A stretch of DNA of 64,000 nt. Origin: Tubulanus polymorphus. Its lineage: Eukaryota; Nemertea; Palaeonemertea; Tubulaniformes; Tubulanidae. Positions 38,901 through 52,537 of the stretch are shown piece by piece. The notes below the pieces were generated by a model. The model saw nothing but the letters and a program-made list of their open reading frames with translations, had not been told where the DNA came from and did no database searches. Within the stretch, counting starts at the first letter, position 1. Each line of letters starts with the position of its first letter. Both the position numbers and the translations under genes were made by a program. The stretch spans positions 21,916,001-21,980,000 of the forward strand of contig NC_134025.1 of the NCBI RefSeq assembly GCF_964204645.1, given 5' to 3'.

Positions 38901-39348
38901 CGTGATAATCCATTCGTTATACAGGACAGGAATATGGCTAGATATCGCTAAAGTTCACGTACAGGATTGGTACACGTAAAACGTTATAGTGCCAGTGACC
39001 CAATTGATGCGCGATTCATTTAAACCTCCATCATCGTGTTGATCTCTCGGTGAACTCTAAACGATTAGAATCAATGGCTACCCGAACTCTAAATTCTATA
39101 ACTGAACTTGTTCTCGTAAACCACACATTTTACAGCAGTATTAATCAAAATAATACGTAGAATAAGATGCATTCCATAATTTACTCACCTCCTCCGTTTC
39201 TCATACATAGGTACGGAAATCGCCATATGTTTCCAAGTCCAACTGCGTATCCAATACATGATAGCATAAATTCGATGTCTCTTCCCCAGTAACCCCGCTC
39301 GGTCGGCTTGACAACATCCTCGGCGGGTTCGCTTTTACCTTTCGACAT
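32939..39348 (-). CDS. SLC6 Na+/Cl- dependent transporter, amino-acid/GABA/glycine-like, complete
   Basis: Twelve-membrane-segment symporter that moves an amino acid or related solute into the cell with Na+ and Cl-. Exons in gene order: 39348-39189, 36990-36859, 36461-36155, 35692-35560, 35476-35342, 35247-35144, 35036-34912, 34818-34706, 34605-34474, 34305-34206, 33946-33846, 33307-32939. Phases join without conflict and give 636 residues, usual for the family. Residues 33-46 carry the TM1 signature [14 protein letters not shown]. The residue that is Asp in monoamine transporters is Gly37, so a dopamine or serotonin transporter is unlikely. The second extracellular loop has the conserved cysteine pair (WSKC..ENC) and six N-glycosylation sequons. 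TM6 is [16 protein letters not shown], followed by NCYRDA; EL4 has [13 protein letters not shown]. The C-terminus contains [10 protein letters not shown], common in glycine/GABA-type members. ATG 39348 is chosen because the protein then starts 20 residues before the conserved YWGRDIEF. Substrate is not decided by the sequence. Confidence 0.96.
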
Positions 39349-39447
39349 TTTTTTCACAACCTATAATTCCGCGTTCGCGGTACAACCTCTGGAAACTGGA
39401 TAAAAATAAGCGCGACAACCGGCATGAGCACTCCACGCCTGCTTTCT

Positions 39448-39455
39448 TTTGTATA
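39448..39455 (-). promoter_or_regulatory. possible TATA-like box upstream of the SLC6 gene
   Basis: On the minus strand TATACAAA lies about 100 bases before the SLC6 start codon. It is the only TATA-like match close to the start; no further element is evident. Confidence 0.25.
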
Positions 39456-40327
39456 GGAGGGATAGACTAGTGCGCGTTTCAAACATAATGTGAACTTGTT
39501 GAATCCACTTCGACCTCGCTTATTGTTTGACAGCTGTAGCCTATGTATTTGCTACGTTTGAAAATGACATCGATCATCGACGGCTTTATATTTGATACGT
39601 GTACATTCATGTACATTAATAAAGGGTTGAAATCATTCAATAGATTTTATAATATTTGTAGTACAAGACAATATCTCAAACAGCAAAAAATATACCAGTC
39701 TTATGATAGATCCCTAATTACAGCGATAATAGTAATGATGCGATTGTTATGTTATGATATGTTGAGATACAAAAATAGATTTAAAGTGTCCTGGGAACAT
39801 TATCATTATTTCATTATTTTTTACTTTTTTCTCCGAGGTATACTTAGGACATTATCCTTGATTTTTTCATTGCTTTAGATGTTATCTTTTTGGATTTTAC
39901 TTTGTGTGCGAGTAACTGAAGGTAGATAATTGATTAGTTTGTTTATGGTTTAGATTCAACTCCGTGTTTGAAAGGAGAAAAGAATTCTTTGTTAATTTCG
40001 AATATTTGTTCAATATTTTTCAACATGACTAAAAAAAACGGTGGATATTTCTCTAAAAAAAGTTTCCATCTTTTGAGGACTGACGGTTAAAAGATTAAGC
40101 AAAATTATCTTATTAGTTCGCTCGTCGAATATTAAAAAGAAAAATCAATAGGACAATTTCGTATTGAGCACTATAATATGAAATCATTTTATTAGTTACT
40201 CTCTCGGAGTAAAATGTAAAAAATAAAGAAGAATAGGATGATTTCGTATTAAGCACTATTATATAATGAGAATGAATACATATTGTTTTAAACTAATTCA
40301 AAAATTTGTCATAGTAGACCTACACCA

Positions 40328-40728
40328 TTTTTTGACGCTGTAAAAACCGTTACAATAACGTTTATATACATTGATACCTATACTTTATTTAAGGGGTTCT
40401 GTGCGAGTCGACGTGCACAACGTCATCAATATTAGCGTTTCAAAATAACCATTGCAATTATGAATCCTGGCTTTTATTTTTGTAATCAAATATATTTCAT
40501 GACTCTTATTTCATTTTTTATAAATTTCAATTATTTTTGAGAGGCACACGTCATCATTATACCGGGGCTAGACTGGTTGCCGGCCAATTCAATTCAATTA
40601 TCGATATATTCCAATTTAATTGATCCATAACATGAGATATAATTTGTATTATATGTTCTGTTGTCGACAATATTGAGCACTATGTGCTATTTTTAGGGCT
40701 GTCGATAAACTTTCAAGTTAGTTTTCTG
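40328..40728 (+). repeat. dispersed repeat family A, copy 3
   Basis: Runs from TTTGACGCTGTAAAAACCG to GTCGATAAACTTTCAAGTTA; includes CAACGTCATCAATATT and GGGGCTAGACTGGTTGCCGG. Confidence 0.8.
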
Positions 40729-40729
40729 A

Positions 40730-43700
40730 TATGGTATCATTCGAAACGTCCATTAACGGGGGGAGTTGCTTACAGTTCATATAATATGTCAATTCGTCAA
40801 TGCAGCTTGACGAATTGACGAAAAAAATTGACGAAATTGACAAAATTTGTTTAAACGTTGTGACGAAATAAAATCACCCGCAAGCATTTTGATATCGTTG
40901 TGAATGACTGACGAACGGATTTGAAGTCAACGGACGCCTTTATATGTTTTGATTCTATCGAATTTGCCGTAACCTTTGTTATTGGTAGTCATTTCACCAT
41001 CGGGCCCGTGCCCGGTCACTGATTATTTAAATCACACATCTTATATCGTTATAGGCCCCCAGGACCCTGTAGTGCCTTAAAAAAACCCAAAATACGATTT
41101 CTTCAATTTCGTCAATTCGTCAAACTAACTTCTCCTTAGAAATTGTCGAATTTCGTCACTCGTCAATTGAACTTGAACCTTGATTTAACTCCCTTCCCAT
41201 ACGCGAGTGGTTGGCGAGTGTTCAGAATGGCTTCGATCTTTGAAAATGGTATCTTATCGAAGTTATATAATTATAGTTTATATAAAGGCTATATATATAT
41301 ATATATATATATAGCCTTTTAAAACGAATATATGTATAGATAAGGTTTTGGGAGACGGTCGTAGACTTCGAATACGTATCACATGATAACAGCAAAAAAT
41401 AATAAAAACTGTAACCTAGTTAAAGGACGTTTGGAAGATGTCGTTGAGATGTAGGATTGTAGAGCAAAATAGAAATGTAATCTAGTGAATTAGTTATCAT
41501 TATATCATCGTTATATTATACCATTTGTATATGGCGTTAGATTACAAGGCTATTCTTATAATTTTTTTGCAAAAGAACAAAGATTGCCTCGTATTAAACA
41601 TGTGCACGTCTTGTAATTGACGTTACTAAACCTAAGCCTTGACTGTGCAACAGGCCCCATGGGCGATTAAAAAATCATTATCAATTCAACACGCTTATTC
41701 TTTAAGCGCAGTCGAGTAAAGCCTATTGCGCTAGCACGTAACTGTTTTGTGTGTACACTTGTGGAAATAATTGTGATTCGGTTTTATATTTTGCTATATA
41801 AGCTTTATCATTTTCCCAATTGTTGCGAATCGACCAAAGTTGAAGCCTGGATCGACCTGGTCGTCTTGCTGCGTCTCACCGACTTGCTACTGCGTTTTCT
41901 CTCAGGCCCGTAGCCTGGTTGGAGAATCAATGTGCATTTCGATGGAACTCATAGCCCCATGCCCCAAATAATTTTGAATAAAAGCATTAAATATCGGTAT
42001 TGTATTTCCTGGTTTTTGTCAGTTGAATTAGGGAACTAGACACATATTCTTCGTTTACGAGGAAATAAATTATAACATTCTAGGCACTAACATTAATTAA
42101 CATATTAATGTGGCAACATTCTGTCTACTAGCCACATACACCGTCTCCGGAATAGACTTGTTTTTTATTCATCAACTCGCTTAACTATCGCTACCCGATA
42201 CGGGCCTGGGCTCTCTGCGGTTAGATAACGGAAACAGGATTTTCTTACAATTTTCTGAATAGAACGTGGATATTAAGAATTTCAATCACCAATAAATACC
42301 TTTACGTACCTTGTTTTAGTCACCGAGTTGCGCTGTTGTATTATTCCACGCAGACTGGTTACGTACGTACGAATTGTTTCCTGATGTGATAAATACATAG
42401 TAATGATAATAATGATAATGATAAAGATGAACAAGCTATAAGAAAACAAAAAAATGTAAAATTTTCAACATCAATCTTCTTTTTACTTATTTTGTAGACT
42501 TGCCTTTCAACGGATAAACTCCAGAACGAAGTTTTCCACATTTGCGAAAACGCTGGCTAGCGACACCGCACATTCAGTTACGAACATGCGTATATTATGG
42601 TGTACGCTAGGTCATGACAATATTTATCTTGTGAAAACGACTATGTTGACAAACTGGAAATAAGAGGGTTTGCCAAAAAGATAAATTACCCGTTATCAAA
42701 GAAATCTTGTCCTTGGGCCTTTCGCGTCACAATCCTCAACTGTATAAACCGTGAGTTAGACCGTGAGTTCATGAATCTAATCGGGATGATTGAATTGAAT
42801 TGAATTGTAGAATTGACCCGAAAAGCGAGTAAGTCATGGCAACTAGTAATAGATAATCATTCGGCTTTGTAAAGCTGATCGATGCAAGTTTATTGCACGC
42901 TATGGCATAGTGCATAATGATATCAACAAATATAATTCTTTTATTCTTGGCCGCCCCTTGTTTCTATGGAAACCGGGATGACGCTTGGATGCGGCTCGCA
43001 GACGGTGCACGTTAGATGGAACATGGGCCGTGTTGGGGAGGATGAAACGGTCGCACAACGATGTCCGACTTGAAAGCTCGAGGGAAAAAAAGATTATTTA
43101 AACAGCATTTATCAATTGCTTACGACCGACTCATGGGCCTTGGTCGTCGATATTTCTATCGTTTTATTTTTCCAGTTTTGTTTCCAACACGATGAGGCTA
43201 AACGATGTTAATGCAGGTAGCTCCTCGTAAATAGAATATTGGATCGTGGTTGTATACGCCAAATATTCAGTGAAATTCCGTTGAAGAAATTAGCAAATAA
43301 AACGACTTCATTCGTGACATGTTTCCATACAATTATGAGAAGTGCAACCCTTGACATCGATTTGAATCAATTATCTCAACATATTTGAATACATACTTGA
43401 TGATTGTTTAGAGGACAGACCGTGGGAACTACTTAGTGTCGTTATTGGCAGCAGAAGTGTTACGTTCGTTTCTTGATACGCAAAAGCGTGAAAGAGAAAG
43501 TATTTCATAAAATGATGAAGTCCGGTTAAACAAGCCATCAGTAGTTCGTCAATCCGTGGCTCAAATCTTTAAAAGTAATTATATGCAAAAAACCAACTCT
43601 TTTCATCGGAAAAAATGAACGAGAAAATCTTTGCGACTTATTGTCTTTGCGAAGAATTTTCACCATCCTTAATGCGCAGGTGGAGGAGAAATAGATGAAT

Positions 43701-44960
43701 TTAGGTAGCCAGGACGCTGTCGTACGTTTGTCTTTCGTTCATTTATTCTTCGTGTAGCTTCCCCAAATCTGCTCTTTTCGATTTAGTCAAAATATCTTTA
43801 ATGTCACTCCCGCGGTCATTTTTCAGGAATACGACGTGAACCGATGAATGGCGCTACAACATTAATCCTAACACCCACTTTTTTTCAAAGAAAACTTAGT
43901 TTTTCGGTTGTCAGAACAGAAAGTGCCGACATTCTATATTTAGTCCGCCTCTTATTGACTTTCTTCTGAATGAAGATAGCTGAAAAAAATGATTTGTGGT
44001 TGAAATGTGAATGGGCTGCTTTTTACCTGTGCAGGAATCGGCCGCGTGACTGTCCGTAGCGGCCGTATATCACCGAGGAGAGGAAATATTGGAATGGTGT
44101 GATGCTATTTTCACATTAACTTTCCTTACCCACGCGCTATTTATAGCTATAAGTGTTATGGATTTACATTAACCGGATCCGCGGCATGCAATTAATGTTA
44201 TTTGGTGCATGAAACGAATTTGTAGATAACATGTCAAATCTTATGAAATCTTGTTCGGCTGCATTTAAAATCATTTTGCTCCGAACCATTATCAAAATAC
44301 TGTTAAGCTGAGTACGGACAAAGCAGGCGAATTTCAATGACCTTCTTGTATGAATTTCTTGTAATCTGCGGTTTATCAAAAATCCACCGCCCTTAATTGA
44401 TAAAATAGAATAGGCCGCGATGGTTTCCGCGAATTCATAGCGATGACCTTGGCGTCGATGTGCGAAAGATTTCTCAGAGGCTTCTTGATCTGAAGAGCTC
44501 AAAGCCATTGGGGGTTCATAAGGTCTAAACCTAGAAATCAAATTATGAACCTGCCGAAAACGAAAGAAATATTGCGCCCGAATTCTTCTTTGTACAGTAT
44601 GCAAAAAAACTGTGACCTATTAGGAGAGATTTGGGATGGGTTGGTTATTATCACGATAAACTGGTGAATATCTAACAACAGAAGTATCTTGGAATATCTC
44701 CATATTTGAAGCATCATTTGTCGTCGGATTACCTCGAGAGAGTAGACAAGCAACAAAATCCGACCACTCAGAGGATTGAAGCGTGATCCACGTGGGTCAT
44801 CATGGATTAACCTTATATAATGTCATACTCGCTTGCCAGTGTTCGATTGCCTACCGCCGACGCTCACGTCAAATAGTGCCCTGGCATGCAGGGATTATGT
44901 TCCCGGCACGTCTTCGGAGTATTACTCGATGAATTTTGATACATGTATACTGTGTCATAA
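40730..44960. other. gene-poor stretch
   Basis: Apart from the TA hairpin at 41285-41320 and a GAATT tract at 42787-42810, nothing is recognised. The 146-codon frame 44164-44604 (-) has no family signature or splice context. Confidence 0.45.
41285..41320. repeat. (TA)n tract inside a short palindrome
   Basis: AAAGGC and GCCTTT flank about 26 bases of TA, giving a perfect hairpin-forming sequence. Confidence 0.85.
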
Positions 44961-44961
44961 A

Positions 44962-45372
44962 CAAGAAAACTGACTTGATAGTTTATAAAAAAGAATTACA
45001 CATGGCTTAATATTGTCGAAAATAAATGATATAAAGTAAATTTTATATTACGGTATAAAGGATCAATATTTTGGGGTCATCGATAATTGAATTGAATTGA
45101 CAGGCAACCAGTCTAGCCCCGATATATTGATGACGCAGTGCACATCCTTTCAAAAACGATAATTTAGATTTACCAAAAAGATTAAAGTAAGAGTTATGAA
45201 ATATAACTAATTACAAATAAACGCCAAATTGCATAATAGTAATTGTTTTGAAACGCCAATATTTGATGACGTAGTGCACACATCGACTCAAACAGAACCC
45301 CTTAAATAACGCACACTGGGTATCAATGTATATATACAAACATTATTGTAATGGTTTTTACTGCGTCAGAAG
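44962..45372 (-). repeat. dispersed repeat family A, copy 4 (inverted)
   Basis: Same blocks as the other copies in reverse complement: GGCAACCAGTCTAGCCCC, TTGATGACGCAGTGCACATC, TTGATGACGTAGTGCACACA and ATTATTGTAATGG. Confidence 0.8.
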
Positions 45373-45742
45373 GTATCTTTTACTAGACTCCAATCATAGA
45401 CCAGAAGCATACCTTCCATAGTGAGGACACAGTTTACTACTGCTATAAGAGGTTTATTATTATTTGTGTATAAATCATTGATGTATGACTATAAAAATGG
45501 TCCGTATGAAAAGACGCGTAGACGCACTGTAGAAATACGCCAACAGTAGATTTACGATGGAAAAAACTGAAGAAAATTCACCGCTAATGTAACGCCAAAT
45601 TATCAAATGAGTTAGATTGTAGATATATTTTCATATTTCTATATCATTATCATTTCATATAGTAACATATCCACGATGCAAATCTGTACGAATTCAAAGA
45701 AAATGCAAAATACTAATTATCACTGCAGCTCCTTTGACATAA

Positions 45743-46138
45743 TTACAACCAGGAAACACAATTACATTCGGCGTACAATTCCACAGCCGCTTTTAATCGA
45801 ATAAGCTCATGACAAAGCTTGTTAGAACGTCGTAAGCCTGTCTTTTTATCCGGAGGGATATCGCAGTGGTCGCCCTGAGCTGTGGTGATGCTAAACATAG
45901 TCGCTGCATCGCAGGGCTTGAACCGGCTCGATTTCACGCGTTTCAAAATGTTATTAATTGTGTCATCGAAGGTAAGACTGAAGGCGTTAAAAACTGCGCA
46001 GATAATTTCAGCCTCAATAAACAATGCAGATGTATCCCTGACATTTACATCACTAACTACGTCAACGTAAACACGCAATATCCGAGGATAAAGACGATGA
46101 AGTGCGTCGGTGATTGGTTTAGTTTCATATTAGACTGA
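45743..46138 (-). pseudogene. unrecognised cysteine-containing ORF with an out-of-frame signal-like start
   Basis: A 111-codon minus-strand frame (46078-45743) ends in a stretch with KLCHEL and YAECNCVSWL before the stop. Immediately upstream, in another frame, an ATG at about 46128 begins MKLNQSPTHFIVFILGYC, which looks like a signal peptide and runs into a stop a few codons into the long frame. A single shift of frame would be needed between the two parts, so this could be a decayed small secreted-protein gene, or coincidence. No homology is recognised and no splice junction explains the shift. Confidence 0.2.
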
Positions 46139-47726
46139 TCCGTCTGATTACTCCAAGGTTTCATTGATACTATACATCTACCGTTTTGTTTGAGTATGAC
46201 TATGAAGCCACGGTTTCACCAAGCTGTAAGATAAGAAATGTTAAGTATATAAGAATATGTTAAAATATTGTTACTGCTCTTCAATTTTCACAGAGGCAAA
46301 ATACGTATGTGAATGGTAAGTGGGATCAACTAGTCTTCCACAAAACCAGCCCAAGTACACGCAACCCATAATTATGTAACCAAATTTGAGGATCAATTAC
46401 TGCTTCAGAACAAAACATCGCGATACAAGGCCGGTTCGAAAGGCTACCACATGAGGTGACATTGTTTTAGTTGTAGTTGTTGGGGGTACGCCCGTCATTG
46501 AAACCTACTGCGTTTCATCTTTATGGCCATCATAATAATAGACAATGGATATTGTCAACAGGCACATCATTGAGACATTGTCAGTAGTATCGTTAAAAGT
46601 AACAGGTGCGAGGGATATAACCGACACGCAAAATGAAATTTTCGGTTGAAATTTTAAGGAATTCTCAGGTGATGAAACGTTCAAATATCGCGAGAGGATC
46701 ATGGATCTATCATGTAGATCGCAGGAATTGCCTGAGAAATTGCACTAAAAACCGTTATGGTTCTAAATTCTATTGCTGTTCGGGTATTCACGCAATAAGC
46801 ACGCTACAACTACTTCCTGTTGGGCTAAAAAAACCACTGGATGCAGTAATGGATTGGACGCAAACGAAGCCTTCGTGAATAGAAATTTGCGCGTAAAACA
46901 TTCGCGCATGACCGTATAGTAGTGGGAGGAAATCGTAGCAGTTAATTTCTATTTCAATGAAGTTGAATTCAGCGTTCTTAAATAAACGGAATGCTTCACA
47001 CACTCTCCGTCGGCAAAAGTGCGTTGGAAAGGGGATGGTGCCTCATCGGAACTTGAAGATTAGATTTGCACCTTTTTGTTAAGGGACGCAGAGAGCCGGG
47101 TGCAGGCGATCACGGTCCATGAATCCCGCATATCCTTGCCCTAAAGACTGATCAGAAACATCTAATCGCTTGATAACGGCCCTTGCGATGTTTCACCTGG
47201 GCTACCACTGGAAAATTTCGTACGCTGTATATTCGGCGATAAAAGCCCCGTTCATCGATCCAACTGCAATCCCAATCATTAATTTGAATAGACGTTCGAA
47301 AAAATACGTATCAGTAAGTTCAGTACGAAAGTTCCGAGCTGAATGTTTTTGAATCGTACGCTCCGTCATAAATCATCGGGCGTTATAGTGTTATGACGAG
47401 TTAACGGAATGGAATGAAAATACTCGTGTACCCTCACCCGCAGGCGAGTCGTACTTTCCTTTAATCGTCAAATTTCAAATAAACTCTCAATGAAAATCCT
47501 CTCTACGATAGTGGCAACACGTACGTTGCAAAAGATGATTAACACGATTCGGTATTTTCGGCACGCGGAGAATTCTCGTTAAACGAACTAGTCCTAACAA
47601 TTCGCGATTCGCTAAAATTTCACGTAATGTTATAGTTGTACGATGCGTCGGCGGTATAAAAACGAACGATGACGCTGCCTTATACAACCCACTACTGACA
47701 ATCGTTCCGCACAGCGCCTGTCGCCG

Positions 47727-47760
47727 CCAATCACACTTTGATGATAGTTGCTTCTATAAA
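47727..47760 (+). promoter_or_regulatory. candidate CCAAT plus TATA promoter of GPA2
   Basis: CCAAT at 47727-47731 is followed by TATAAA at 47755-47760, about 130 bases before the GPA2 start codon. The order and spacing suit a core promoter with a short 5' leader; no transcript supports it. Confidence 0.35.
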
Positions 47761-47890
47761 TTGAAACGCTAAATAATTCGACCGATCATTATTTAACATT
47801 CCAGGCGTCGGCCGTTACCAGATGGATACGAAGTTAGCGAAAGAAGGAAGTAAATCAAAGAACGCGTGTTATGTTTGTTAACAACGACAG

Positions 47891-50800
47891 ATGAATAGAA
47901 TATTAGGCAGTATGAACTATAAACATGGCTGTTGGTGTAATTATGTAATATTGATAATAACTCTTGTTTTATGTGGAACTCAAGCTTATCAACACACCTG
48001 GGAAAAACCTGGATGCTACAGAATAGGTAGGTCAACAAAATGTTCATCGTAAAAGTCAGTTGTATTGTTTTGTTCGCAAAAAACTTTTAAGTCAGTTTAA
48101 AGTCAGTTTTTGCCATCGATTATATCGCATTCCCCGTTAGAGAAAATTGACTGTTAAGCTGCTATCTACTACTTTATTCAAATATGGAAGATTGAGGGCA
48201 TTTTTCTTTTTTCAATAAATGAAAAAGAAACCGTAAGGCCATTCAAAAATGAAAACCGTGTTTTACGTCACCGCGCGCGTGTTGGAAAAATCATTGACGA
48301 AAATCGGGTAGAAATGAAATAAGCGCTCCCACATTTAGTGTAATAACCTATGTTGGTTTTTATAAAGAATAAAATACCCCCGCCCGCATCAATCGATAGA
48401 TCTTTGTTCTTTTTCCTTTTATCGTGCAAAAATGTCATGAAATGTGCTTTGTCGGCAATGAACGAAACGTTATTGATATGTGTGTTTTGATCGGGGTTCG
48501 ATAATGTCAGGGTGCATTAGCTCGGTCATTTCGATAACGACAATCTAAAAGCAAAAAATCAGAAATCAGAACGCTATCAACGCTACCTTCGGCTATGAAT
48601 AAAAATGCGATCGTTACTGATATAGGTCTGGCGAATTTTACCCATCTCTCAACCTTATAGAAACTTTACCCACACTCGACGCTCGCCGCTCGCAATCTTT
48701 TCCCACTTGCGCGAGCCACACTTACTTCGTTTTGGATGATTTATCTATAAAATCAGTTTACGAATGAGAGGACAAATTATTTGATGTCGTTTCATGTAGG
48801 CGACGGACTACTTTCAGCACACTACTTTCCGTTATGTTTGGCTTCTTTAATTTCCAGAAACTTTTGCAGAGACGAGATGTCATAAAACGGCGGTATCGCG
48901 ATCTTAAAATATCTAGAAAAAAAGATATTTTCCATTTTAGACCCCGGCACGTTCGAGAAACTGATTTGATTCAATTGTCTACGTATATGTGGAATCCTCG
49001 ATTGCCACAGGTTGTGTTGCTGATTAGCAGGCGAATATAAGCGAGATAAAGCGGAATAGACGAGTTTAATAGACGAGTCTTAAACCAGTTTAAGCTCACT
49101 TTGGTTATTTAGGAAATCTAATAACGTAAGACCTGGCAAATTAAAAAAGGGTAATCATGACAGGATAAGGTATGATATCTAACTCCGGTATAGAGGCTTT
49201 CTCGGTATAGACGTGACGACGGACCGAGGATGGATCGCATCAAAAATGAGTCCATCAGTGCTATAAACTTACATCTCTCTGCGGTGTAATAAGTCATGTT
49301 GCCGCTAGGAAACAAAATCCATCTAAAATACTTACATGGTCATTTTATAGGCCGATAATTGACACGCCGTCATAATAAAACCGGGGAACATAGGTTCATA
49401 TTTACCGGGTAATGGTTTTGTTATGTGGTAATACGGGCTCGCGCGATCTCCGCTGTGGGACAGCTTACTCGTTTATTTTCTGGTGTTTGCGAAGCACTAA
49501 ATACTGCGAGCTAGCTGTCTGACACGGTGTTCTTCGCGGAATAAATGCGAATGAAAGCTACATGTCCTAAACAGTCGTACATAACCATCAACCATCTAAA
49601 CGTGATGTGCCATTACGTGGAACTAGAACAAATCTGATTAAATTTTCTTCGAAGAATCTGATCGGATCTTCATTCAATCCCTCCATTTATACATATTGCA
49701 TCTTAATTCGTCTCTGTGTTTAAAGCGAAAATAGGTTTATGACACACATCATATGATATAATACTCCAAACCAATAACATGAATGCACACGCGTTGAGAT
49801 TTGTTTTCCCGTTTGTTTTTTTCCAGGAGTGACGAGAAAGATTAGAATACCTGGGTGCTACGTATTTGACAGTGCGACGAACGCTTGTCGTGGATTCTGT
49901 TCGTCGTACAGTTTTCCTTCTACCTACGAAACGCTAGTCGTGTCCCCGAACCAGATCATTACCACAAGGGGCACCTGTTGTAACATGTTAGAAGCTGAGA
50001 CGGTAAGTAATGCAAACACGGTGCAAAGTTTCCTTATTAGGATCCCTTTTCCCTTTTCCCTAATAGGGCAAAGACCAACGCACACGATTCATGGACACAC
50101 GGAAACACGGAAACACAAAAAAGTGTTTGATTTGTTTTCACAATCAACAACTGACTAAATCTTGCAACTGAATCTTCCAAATACTCCGGGTGTTAAAATT
50201 GGCTCGGGAAAACCGGATTGAATGAGCCTTACTTATTTCGTTACTTATGAAATATCCAATATATACACAATACGTCGCAATAAGATATGATAACCAGAAA
50301 ATATAATTTTGAATTTTGAAAAGGTATTTTGGAAAAGTCTTCAAACTCATTAGGTCGTCAAACATGAATAACAAATCAATACGATCGGTTAGGTTCAAGT
50401 TTTGAATATTGAAATTGCTATTTGCAACGCAGATTATACCATTTTTGATAGTCAAAAAAGTGACGGCTCCGATGATGATGATGCAACGAACGAGTGAGAT
50501 TTTCTCCGAAATTTTTTTTTTATTCAATTCTCAAAGGAGGAAAACGCTTTTTCGCGAATACATAGAAATGACGTTTTAATCATAAACTCTAGTTAACAGT
50601 AATGACTATCCATCATCGCACGCAGATGAGTATATGCCAGTACAGGTAATATAGATAGTCATCTATTCCTCTCTAATCAAAGCGAAACCTCCTGGTGTAT
50701 GACTTATTGCATATTACACTTATATGGCAGTTATGGTGATCTAGGGTAGTCGCACATTCACAGAAATAATTCGTCAACACCAATTATATGGTTATCATCG

Positions 50801-51282
50801 ATGTTTCCCAACAGCTCATTGAGTGCATCTGTCTATTAACACCGAGAAAATCATGATACGTTTTCGCAAAAAGCATCGTCTAATGATGACCAACCCGGTA
50901 TCATAGTTAGTCCAAAACTTAAGACATGAGAGCAAAACCCGTTATAAACACAGATTTGTAAATCAACGAAATGGCAGCTTGGCAATTTTCAACTTGAAAA
51001 TAATAGTTTACCATGGTATATCGGCTTCTGTGTTCGAGAACTGCGAAATTCGGTACGCGTTCGAAACTTTCTGGGCTTCGATCGCGGTTCCTCTCAGTTG
51101 CATCGGTATAGGCATCGCGTCGCAGGTCGACATAAGTCAGCCTTTGAATATCCGTTCAACTGATTTCTTTTTCGTATTTCTTCTTGCAGATACAGTATAA
51201 CGTGCCGTGTTTAGGAGGAACTAGAACGATATACATGAAATCGGCAGTAAGATGTGAATGCTCATTTTGTAGTCGCCATTGA
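47891..51282 (+). CDS. GPA2: Glycoprotein hormone alpha-2 (thyrostimulin alpha subunit)
   Basis: Secreted alpha subunit that pairs with GPB5 to form thyrostimulin, ligand of LGR-type receptors. Exons 47891-48026, 49827-50002, 51190-51282; phases agree; 134 residues. A hydrophobic signal segment (YVILIITLVLCGTQA) ends near residue 32. The mature part has exactly ten cysteines (42, 56, 66, 70, 96, 97, 111, 126, 128, 131), spaced as in GPA2: the knot motif CRGFC followed by SSYSFPS, an adjacent CC pair, and a final CECSFC. A second in-frame ATG at 47912 would also keep the signal. No N-X-S/T sequon is present, unlike vertebrate alpha subunits. GPB5, its expected partner, lies 10.8 kb downstream on the other strand. 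Bursicon or other cystine-knot proteins are less likely because of the CC and CxC pattern. Confidence 0.88.
48027..49826 (+). other. GPA2 intron 1
   Basis: 1.8 kb, GTAGGT donor and TTTTTTCCAG acceptor. No nested gene or repeat recognised. Confidence 0.7.
50003..51189 (+). other. GPA2 intron 2
   Basis: 1.2 kb, GTAAGT donor and CTTCTTGCAG acceptor. A 127-codon antisense frame (50144-50527) has no recognised family. Confidence 0.7.
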
Positions 51283-52477
51283 TATTACTCGACAGTCAGT
51301 TGCTTATATACATTCCATCGATGCTGAACTCTTGTTCTCATTCCAAACCAACCAGACGAACAGACAAAACTGTCATCTGTAGTATTACGTACGTGGCTGG
51401 AAACGCGGCGAAATCTTGCCACAGGGAGGGAATAGTATACTCGTCAAGATTAATGAAATATCCGGGTGAACGCGGTTGACAAAAATTTCACGTGTATATT
51501 TCACTCACTCACTTTGCGACACTTCATCGGTAAATTGTTATGTCGTGAGGGACAGGATCTCAGCATTCAACATGCATCTTATCATTTATATTTTTATCCA
51601 TTAAATCAGGTCTATATTTTGATATGAATTTGTTTGTTTGTAAATCAATCTTTCTCATTTTGTGATTCGACCTCACTTTTTGGTCAAAAGGGGCGAAAGT
51701 GGGTATCTCTAATCTTGCTCGAAGAAATGGAAGCGGGGAGAACCGCAAATTGCCCACGTCGGTGACCTATTTGGAGAGAATACGGTTTCTCTGATTCTCA
51801 ATCGGTTAACTCAGTTAGATACTGTTGAAACAGTTTAAACCAAAAGTCTCTTGATGATTGTGCCTTCAATTCCTTAAAGTCATTTACCACTATCAAGCTA
51901 CTTTGTAGCGCTTAGCATGTTATTCAATACGAAAGACAACACGTTTGTCAAAGGTTTTTTGGTTCGTTGGGTTGATCAAGTGAAACTGTCAGTGTCAATG
52001 ATTCGAATGGTCCACAAGAGTCTGCGGAACATGGAGAAGTTGTTCCTTCAATCGAGTATATCGTAATATACAAGACATCTTAGACACATCACCAATGCTT
52101 CGCAAATGAGCTGCCGTTTAACTAGAGTAAAACCTTGCAAGATATATCATTAGATTTCAATTTCTTTGAAAAGTAATTATGATTATCATTATTCTATTAG
52201 ATTTTTCACTCGTTTCACCGAATCCTTAGAATATCTCTTTTTCCAAATACCGACCTTAAAACTTGCACCGATATTACGACTGTTTTTTCAAAATTACCGT
52301 TTGTTCCAAAACTCTGGGAATAAATAGTCATGTAAACTTGAACTTGAACTTAAAAGATTAGGATATATCTTACACCAAAGTTTCACAATCTATATCAAAT
52401 CAAAGGAAAAACGCATAATTAAACATAGATAAACATAGATTTCTGTTGTTAAAAGAGGAACAACTCGTCAAACAGAA

Positions 52478-52478
<1 letters not shown>

Positions 52479-52508
<30 letters not shown>

Positions 52509-52537
52509 AAGAAGAAGAAGAAGAAGAAGAAGAAGAC
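52479..52537. repeat. (GAA)n microsatellite
   Basis: About 59 bases of uninterrupted AAG/GAA, followed by degenerate GAC/GAA triplets to about 52553. A homopurine tract of this kind can form triplex DNA. Confidence 0.95.

Noticed and set aside
44164-44604. 146-codon minus-strand ORF
   Set aside because: No recognised domain, no paired splice sites, ordinary AT-rich context.
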